From positions 10,397,900 through 10,461,899 of the forward strand of contig NC_052506.1 in the NCBI RefSeq assembly GCF_014356525.2: DNA of 64,000 nucleotides, in the 5' to 3' direction. This document shows positions 57,514 through 64,000 of this stretch, in pieces (positions within the stretch are counted from its first letter, which is position 1; each line of letters starts with the position of its first letter). This stretch comes from Nilaparvata lugens. Taxonomy: Eukaryota; Arthropoda; Insecta; Hemiptera; Delphacidae. The translations under genes were made by a program, and so were the position numbers. The notes under the pieces were generated by a model. The model saw only the letters and a list, made by a program, of their open reading frames with translations. It did no database searches and was not told the DNA's origin.

Positions 57514-58220
57514 TACTAGCCGTTAGGCTCGCTTCGCTCGCCATATCCGACTGGCCAGGGGGCTCCACCCCCTGGACCCCCGACTGGATCGTCCAAAAAT
57601 GAGATCAGCGGGCTCGCTTCGCTTGCCTGAATTTTTTATTTGAGCATGCTTTATTCCATCAGAAAGTCAAAGTACTGAGAAAACGCAGAAAAGCTGGGAA
57701 AAACGTTGGAAAAACGCTAATTTTGGACGTATCTTTGACGTTATTGAAAATTCCTTCTAACACAACATTATTACACCCCAGCTGAGCTTCTGTAGTAAAT
57801 TTGAACATTTTCTGTTCATTTGTTCTCGATAAAGCTGAGAAAAAGCAAAAAAAAAAACACTAATTTTGGGCGTATCTATGACGTCATTGCAAATTCCTTC
57901 TAACACAACATTATTACACCCTAGCTGAGCTTCTGTACTAAATTTGAACATTTTCTGTTCATTTGTTCTCGATAAAGCTAAGAAAACGTTTAAAAAACGC
58001 TGGAAAACTCAGATTTTGGGCGTATCTTTGGAAATTTTTCCAAATATGTTCTTAATGCGCCTCTAATGGGCCAACGTAACATACCTACCAAATTTGAACG
58101 TGTTTGGTCCAGTAGATATTTAGTTCTGGGAGTGAGTGAGTGAGTCAATCAGTCAGTCAGTCAGTCAGTCAGTGAGTGAGTGAGTGAGTGCCATTTCACT
58201 TTTATATTATGATATAATTA
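57514..58220 (-). mobile_element. Helitron-like non-autonomous element
   Basis: On the minus strand it would end ...gcgaagcgagcctaacgg then CTAG followed by T (57516-57519). A stable hairpin (ccaggggg-ctcca-ccccctgg, 57556-57576) lies about 40 bp inside, as expected for a Helitron 3' end, though the stem directly at the end is weak. The interior holds two direct copies of a ~144-bp block (57715 and 57859: ttctaacacaacattattac, gtaaatttgaacattttctg). The other end has a (gagt)n/(cagt)n array at 58130-58190 and cacttttatatta. No Rep/helicase coding. The superfamily is tentative. Confidence 0.5.
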
Positions 58221-58624
58221 TATAAGAATATAATATAACAAGAATATGAGCTACATCTCAAATTGGTAGGCTATAAAACCTCACTGCTTGTCGATATGAG
58301 CTACATTTCAAATTGTAAGGCTATAAAAATCACTATGTTATCACTATACGTCACTACATCACTATACGTTCGAAGGAAAATATAAATGACCTCATGTGAA
58401 TTAATGAGAATGATCTCATGATATATTACTAACAGGTGATGGAAGGTACTGAAATGAATGATACAGTATTATGAATCATATTCAACACAGCAAGTTGACA
58501 TATCAAAATACAACAGTCAGCCTACCTGTTATCTTATACATGTTAAATGGGTATAGAGAAAATTTTTTATCGTGGATAATTCAACAATTATTCAATGGCA
58601 TTTCATCATAAAAGATTCGATAAT

Positions 58625-59056
58625 TATTATTATTAAAAGAAAATCCAAATTGAATGCTGTAATTCACCCCGAAGACTTCTGCTAATGCAAATATTGACAA
58701 CATGGTAAACAGCTAGATAGAAATTCGATGAGCGCTACTATTAAAAATTTATTTGTCAGCCCGGGCATCGAACCCAGTACCTCTTAATTGCCGATCAGAA
58801 ATGCTTACCCTTACACCAAACTGACAATCTCTGGATAGCAGCGCTCTTTTTTATACGAAGCCATAGCGGCCAGCCAGTCTACTGAGATATAGCAATTATT
58901 CAAAGTTCGATTCCCGGGCTGGCAAATAATTTTTGAATAGTAGCGATCATAGAGTTTCCATCTAGCTGTTTACCCTGTTGTCAATATTTGCAATAGCAGA
59001 AGTCTTCGGGGTGAATTACAGCATTTAATTTGGATTTTCGTTTGATAATAATAATT
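58625..59056. mobile_element. Inverted pair of SINEs, older
   Basis: A minus copy (58630-58823: gaaaatccaaattgaatgct, agcccgggcatcgaacccag, cttacccttacaccaaactg) faces a truncated plus copy (58905-59050: ttcgattcccgggctggcaa, ctgtttaccctgttgtcaat, cggggtgaattacagcattt). They are separated by ~80 bp. Same SINE family and same arrangement as 38400-38812, but more diverged. Confidence 0.85.
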
Positions 59057-60009
59057 AATTCATTAGAATTTGAATAATTGCAATATCTCAGTGATTTGAC
59101 TTGATTTCCATAAGTAGATTCGATAATTTGAAAACATTTCAAAAGCCTTATTTATTTATGAAGACCTGTATTTTCCCCAACTATTTTCCTCAATATGGGC
59201 AAAAAGCAGCTATGAAATCCAAATACTACATTTATATGAGATGATATAATATAAAGAGTACAATAGCCGTGTTAGAAAATAATGCCAGGGAATGCGAATA
59301 AAAAATGAGGAGTTGATGGAGATTTCAACGATAAAACTATTGTGAGTGGACATTGTAGGTAGCAGGTGCGGATGATGAAGCGCGCTATCTGTGGACGGAC
59401 GATGCTGGTCGTTTGGAGGTCGTTGAACGAGACGACAATAAGTAATGCATCGAAATTGTTGCAAAAAGCTGTAAGTTGGACCACACAACTACATGCTACA
59501 AATTGCGTTTTTGTTCTTTGTGCCCATTAATCGTTTCCATTCCAGCTAACCTCACTCCCACACACCTCTTTTCATCACCGCAGCATCCAGCCTCATGCGT
59601 TCTGGCTTATCTCCCATCATCCCTCTCTTTGTATTCTTCATATTATTGTAACGGGCGTCCATTTTCGAGCACTGTAATAATCGCTATTGTTATTGTTGCC
59701 GAGTTTTCATGTCGAGCAGCATATTTCGAGATTTTCGATTCAAAGTTGGTATGTTATCGCGCTATTCCGCTTTGTCCGTACCAGATCACATAGTTCTCTG
59801 CAAACAACCCGGCAAATTCCCTGCCAAGCTATTTCTAATAGCATACAGACACTATGCCTGAATTTATTGTAAGGAGCGTTTCATATGGCTCAAATCACCC
59901 TCGATTCCATTCATAAATATAAATTTTTGAAATTTTGTACACGAGGAATCATGAAAACGTTTACACTTTCCTGAATAGACGATGAATAATTTCGCCCTTT
60001 TTGATTAGT
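59057..60009. other. Unique stretch, nothing recognised
   Basis: Frames at 59210-59488 (minus) and 59476-59793 (plus) overlap with others and have no motif. Complexity is moderate at 59330-59830. Confidence 0.35.
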
Positions 60010-60175
60010 TGAGAAGTTTATATTGTGGTAATTATTCATATTAAATGATAATACTGAGAAATTCTCAAAAACCACAGATTTATTGATACTTAGGAAGACC
60101 GGTTTCGGTTGTTACACCATTAATATCAATAAATCAGTGGTTTTTGACAATTTCTTAGTGTTTTTTATTTTGAAT
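60010..60175. mobile_element. PLE 3' terminus, inverted pair
   Basis: ttatattgtggtaattattc, accacagatttattgatact and agaccggtttcggttgttac are followed by an inverted aatcagtggtttttgacaat and ttcttagtg. Same terminus as 53728-54477. Confidence 0.75.
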
Positions 60176-60379
60176 AATTTCACCATTGAAATAGTTTCAT
60201 CTTGCAACAGGGAGTTTAATCTGTTTTTTATCACCGGAATGTGAGTCCTATAGTCCTATCAACTGTGACACAAGTTACAATCTAGTATTTCACGTTTCAA
60301 TGGTGAACCATAGACTCTGCATTCTAGGATGGATTCACTAGAAATTTCTTGGAATAGCCATGAAAGTTACCGAAAACAG

Positions 60380-60935
60380 ATGAATTATTTCTTTACCCTT
60401 AAAAAGAGACGCTAAGCATGCTCTTGGACGTATTTCCAGTTGATCTTACAAAAAGTTTTAGTTTTTACTTGGAACTTCAATCAGCCGCCATTTTCTATAC
60501 AAGTATTATACAAGATTTTTACTGATGAAGGCCTTTCTTTTATTGAAAAGGCCTTCAAAATGATGAACACAATTGGTGTTTATATTTGAAATATTTGAGT
60601 TACAAACCCTCATTCGTTTAAAGATTAAAAGTTCAATAAACCGCCATTTTGGATAAAAATATCATAGAACATTTTTATTGATGCCATCTTTCTTGTTTTA
60701 AAAAGGCCTTTGGAATGATGTACCACACAACGAATGTTTACATTCGGAATATTCGAGTTACAACCCCTAAGTCACCCCCTTCTGAGGGATTGAAATTCAG
60801 TTGTAGATCAAAAGGTGGAGTATTCGACCAATAACTCATCTTGAAAGTTACAGTATTATATCAACAACAGTCTTCCACTAATTGAAGGGTTCCCAAGGGT
60901 TATTGAAGGGTTGACTCACTCTGTATATTTGTCAC
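60380..60935. mobile_element. Degenerate transposon remnant with 155-bp repeats
   Basis: ccgccattttctataca (60487) and ccgccattttggata (60641) begin two diverged ~155-bp blocks, each with gatgaaggccttt/gatgccatcttt, aaaaggcctt and gagttacaaaccct. The segment ends gggttgactcactctgtata (60911-60930), resembling a Tc1/mariner-type terminus next to TA. No coding capacity. Confidence 0.45.
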
Positions 60936-61269
60936 TGTAGTATTTTGTAACACAGAACACCTTAATTTGATATTATGTTTAACTTTTCAACATGAAACAA
61001 AACCGACCATAATGGAGATGATACCCAAGCAGAGTGCGTCGCATATCCTATCTAAATTAGAACAAGGGAAACCATAATCATTAGAACGAAGTGGGCGATC
61101 CAATTTCGCAGAAAGAAAAGAGAAGTATCAGGGGCAGAAGAAAGCGGGAATATAAAAGTGAACAATCTAAGGTTCCGATGATACCGTTAAAGGAATGGGC
61201 GGAGAACGTGTAAACGAAGTAGCGGAGGCCGTTGGTCGTCATTTGTAACAGATCGGCAAAGAGTGGCCG

Positions 61270-61445
61270 TTAGTTGGAGGAGAAGGGGCAGGGTATGCAA
61301 CCCGCCGCGCCTGGAAGTTGATGGAGCAGGGGCTGGGTATGCAACCCGCCGCGCCTGGAAGTTGATGGAGCAGGGGCTGGGTATGCAACCCGCCGCGCCT
61401 TGAAGTTGACGGAGCAGGGGCAGGGTATGCAACCCGCCGCGCCTC
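61270..61445 (+). repeat. 44-bp GC-rich minisatellite, four copies
   Basis: gcaacccgccgcgcctngaa recurs at 61297, 61341, 61385 and (shorter) 61429, exactly 44 bp apart. The array starts and ends inside a GC-rich patch. Minus-strand Pro/Ser/Arg-rich frames reflect the array. Confidence 0.95.
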
Positions 61446-62699
61446 TACATCCAACGGTATAGGCAGGCGGAGTGGAACACTTGGCAGTAATCTACTGAGC
61501 TTTTCAACTTTTTGAAGTGCTTAACGCCAGTGGGGCGCACCAGATTACAAAAGTTTGTTGGCGTCGTTTGCAAGGTGTGGTAAACCGCGATAGTTACTTC
61601 AACTTTATTCCTTCAAAAATTATTCAGCTTTGTATCATAGCAGGGCGCAGTAAGCCTAGTGGTAAATGTATTCAGTCTGCAGTGTGCATGAGGAGGTGCT
61701 TGATAATGGGGGCGTCCATTTATTCTACCCTCTCACTCATGCTCACTCTGTATTCTGACCTTCTGATGCCGTAACGATAAACGTACAACTACTCAGAAGG
61801 CATCCTACGAATAACAGTACATAGAAATGATATCAAAAATATACATTTTTATATACTTGTGAATTTATCTTATTTCCTTGAAATAACACAACTGATATAC
61901 TGATATGTTAGGAGCTTTGCACCATTGCATTAAAAATATAGAAGCCATATAAAAAATATTAAATACAAGATTAAATTAAAATTAAATATTAAACATAAAA
62001 TATTGCACCCCAAAAATATAAATATGACAGGCAGCAAAATATAGAAAATGGGACTGTCAGTAGACTATAAGCATAGCCACCTCTAATAAATTAATGTATC
62101 AATGGTGGCTATGCTATAAGTCAATTGAAAATATTTTCTTTTGCAGGTGTTGTTTTTATTAATAGAAAAACAAATAATTTATGTATTTTGTCACTAATAT
62201 ACATTTTTATGAATAATTATCATTTCTTAGTTGCTGTTTCTAGTACATGTTCAATTGTCTGTATTGTAAAATTTTCATGGATTGCGGGTATGAATTGAAT
62301 CGTAAGTAAATGTATACTGAATCTTTCAAAAGCTATCTTGTATTGAATACTAGAGAAGATCATGTGACGCGATTGTGCATTCAATTAATACTGAATTGTA
62401 ACTCATTTGCAATTTAATTGTGCATAATCAAGATGATAAATGGAGTTCATGGATTGGTCATAATTTTATAATCAAAGACTTGGAAAAATCATGAAGGAAT
62501 GTTACGTTGAGAAAATGAATCGATATTTTAGTTTATAATTTAGATATTCATGAATAAATCTGTTAGTTTAGGTGAGGAGAATGGTAGATGAGGAATTGCT
62601 TAATGGAGCGGAAAAATTTGTATTAAATCATTACATACAAATATATTAAAGAAATGTAATTAATTCACAATAGGTACTGTATATAAAGATAAGTTTTTT
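61446..62699. other. AT-rich stretch with one short palindrome
   Basis: An 85-codon plus frame (61517-61774) has no recognised motif. At 62066-62120, ataagcatagccacc pairs with ggtggctatgctat around an AT loop. Otherwise nothing. Confidence 0.4.
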
Positions 62700-62800
62700 C
62701 TATCAGGGATTGACAATGGTGTAACAACCGAAACCAGTCTTTCTACTTTTACTAGAATCTGTGGTTCTGACATTTTCTTAGTATTTTTATATGAAACATC
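62700..62800 (-). mobile_element. PLE 3' terminus fragment
   Basis: atcagggattgacaatggtg, taacaaccgaaaccagtctt and gacattttcttagtattttt match the PLE terminal sequence, diverged. Confidence 0.7.
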
Positions 62801-63739
62801 TCCATTAAAATAAACATCAACATATCGCTCACTTTTCTTTTTGGAGCTACTGAAATTATTGAAACGAGATAAAAGATATTAATATAAATAATCTCTTTCA
62901 AAAAATCACTGACAAAAGAAAAGAAGAATCATTTGTGCCAGAAATAAATTTCTACATTGAAGATATTAGGATTGAATCAGATTAGCCTTGAATAGAATAT
63001 TCAATACTGATTCAATCCATTGACTCACGGAAATCCAATTATGAGTGATTGATTAGAATGCTACAACAAAGTTAGGCAGCTCAAGAAAATTTCAATGGAT
63101 TATTATTTTTTGGTCAACAACAAGAGAAGCTTGTTTTCGTTCTTCTCGAAGGCTCTGTTTTGAATAAAAGACTGAATGCAGGCCAACCAACGACATCGTT
63201 CGCTGGAGTGAACTTTCCAAGTTTGTCGGTACATTATTCCAAGTATTAATAAGAATGTGCAATACAGTGGTGACGGAGGCCGTGCTACTACTTGAGTGCA
63301 CGATGAGGTGTTTTTGGGACGGTGGGGGGGGAGGTAAAGGGTTCATTGGGGGGGGGGGAACAGAGTGTGTGTTATACGAGTGCATTGTGCGAGCTGCGAA
63401 AGCTCTCTCGGCTGCTGGGGGGTGCACACAAAAGATTTGTTCTGCGAGGTTTTTCAAGGGGTTTTCTGGCGTCGCCGTCTCATTGTTTGGCCTAGACCAG
63501 GAGAGATGCAGGTGGATTGAAATTCCCCTTCTTTGGTCTCTTCTTTTCAGGTCTGTGTGTTCGGCTGGCTTTGCACTTGCACAAAACAGGATCCACAGAG
63601 TACTATGATGCCCTACTACGAAAACGATCTCCCTTACTCTTTCCATCCACTGAATGAGTCCCTCGCTAACATATGCTATCTATATGCGGCATTTATTAGG
63701 CAGCCACCTTTCCCAAAATCCTACTCCACATCATGATAA
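62801..63739. other. Unique stretch including a G-rich block
   Basis: 63240-63560 is GC-rich with two G-runs (63324-63330 and 63349-63357). The longest frame of the window (184 codons, minus, 63646-63092) passes through it. Its Pro-rich segment is simply the complement of the G-runs, it lacks a recognisable domain, and other frames overlap it, so I do not call it a gene. Confidence 0.35.
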
Positions 63740-63912
63740 GATCCAGGATGAGACCTAGTGCAATCGAATTTTTATAACATAAACCTATGTTTCAAATTTC
63801 GTGAACATCGTTAGAGCCGTTTTCGAGATGCGTTGAACATAAATTAATAACCAGATAACCAGATATAAAAATATAAACAGATATACAAAAGTTGCTCGTT
63901 AATATGATAGGA
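63740..63912 (-). mobile_element. Family G element end
   Basis: gatgagacctagtgcaatcg, aaatttcgtgaacatcgtta, gccgttttcgagatgcgttg and aaccagatataaaaatataa, ending gttgctcgttaatatgatag. This is the right half of the foldback at 16519-17803. Confidence 0.75.
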
Positions 63913-64000
63913 TTAACTGTTCATTCTCGTTCAAAATAATCAATTATTATATTTTATCAAGCAAGAAATAATATTTTTGAATAATTTCAGAATGTATTTT

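Noticed and set aside
61239..61454. Pro/Arg-rich minus-strand ORFs
   Set aside because: Frame-shifted readings of the 44-bp minisatellite.
63092..63646. 184-codon minus-strand ORF, longest in the window
   Set aside because: The proline-rich stretch mirrors G-runs on the plus strand, other frames overlap it, and it shows no domain, signal peptide or splice context. Likely chance in a GC-rich patch.

Overview
This is eukaryotic, AT-rich, intron- or intergenic-type DNA from an insect. The repertoire of short interspersed repeats fits a planthopper, and Nilaparvata lugens or a close relative is my best guess. That guess rests on recognising repeat families, not on a host gene, and no search was run. 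There is no bacterial operon structure. I find no convincing complete protein-coding gene, no rRNA, no stand-alone tRNA and no CRISPR array. Nearly all open frames are chance frames or fragments of mobile elements. One short candidate host exon (32864-33001, minus) and one candidate promoter-like cluster (about 54960-55150) are offered at low confidence.

The window is a mosaic of nested transposable elements. The best-defined are two copies of a Tc1/mariner element of the DD41D type (2097-4453 plus, 34713-37066 minus). Each has TA target duplications, TIRs of about 454 bp and a transposase broken by frameshifts. Also present are Penelope-like element (PLE) fragments, including a GIY-YIG-coding piece at 53728-54477 inserted inside a MITE. 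There are LINE 3' ends (16590-16985, 21005-21455, 48640-49168, 50240-50690), tRNA-derived SINEs often in head-to-head pairs (38400-38812, 58625-59056), a Helitron-like non-autonomous element (57514-58220) and several foldback or MITE families. An unclassified ~0.8-0.9 kb family ('family A': 945-1732, 5824-6708, 19096-20473, 50862-51646) is recurrent.

Layout: 0-7 kb, family A copies and a 535-bp tandem duplication split by the DD41D element. 7-14 kb, a GC-rich MITE, a hairpin-chain satellite (8106-8532) and a 2.95-kb tandem duplication whose second unit carries a 1.14-kb recombination deletion. 14-19 kb, two small MITEs, complex unique islands and a foldback element containing a LINE fragment. 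19-30 kb, family A with an internal duplication, LINE tails, a CA microsatellite, a 1.2-kb purine-rich tract and unique islands. 30-32 kb, two minisatellites. 34.7-37 kb, the second DD41D copy. 38-46 kb, a SINE hairpin, PLE palindrome, unique islands and a 1.3-kb tandem duplication. 46.5-64 kb, palindromic MITEs, LINE fragments, the nested PLE, the Helitron-like element, SINEs and a 44-bp minisatellite.

Three themes stand out. First, inverted pairing of repeat ends recurs (SINE/SINE, PLE/PLE, LINE-tail/LINE-tail), giving many potential long hairpin RNAs. Second, unrelated repeat families share short sequence words (AAAATGGCGGC, and a TCTCGAAAACGG...GAAATTTGG module). Third, tandem duplications of 40 bp to 3 kb are frequent. 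The complex, ORF-poor islands (15.0-15.4, 18.1-18.6, 22.0-22.6, 26.6-27.0, 40.0-40.6, 42.6-43.1 kb) are the likeliest places for conserved regulatory DNA.
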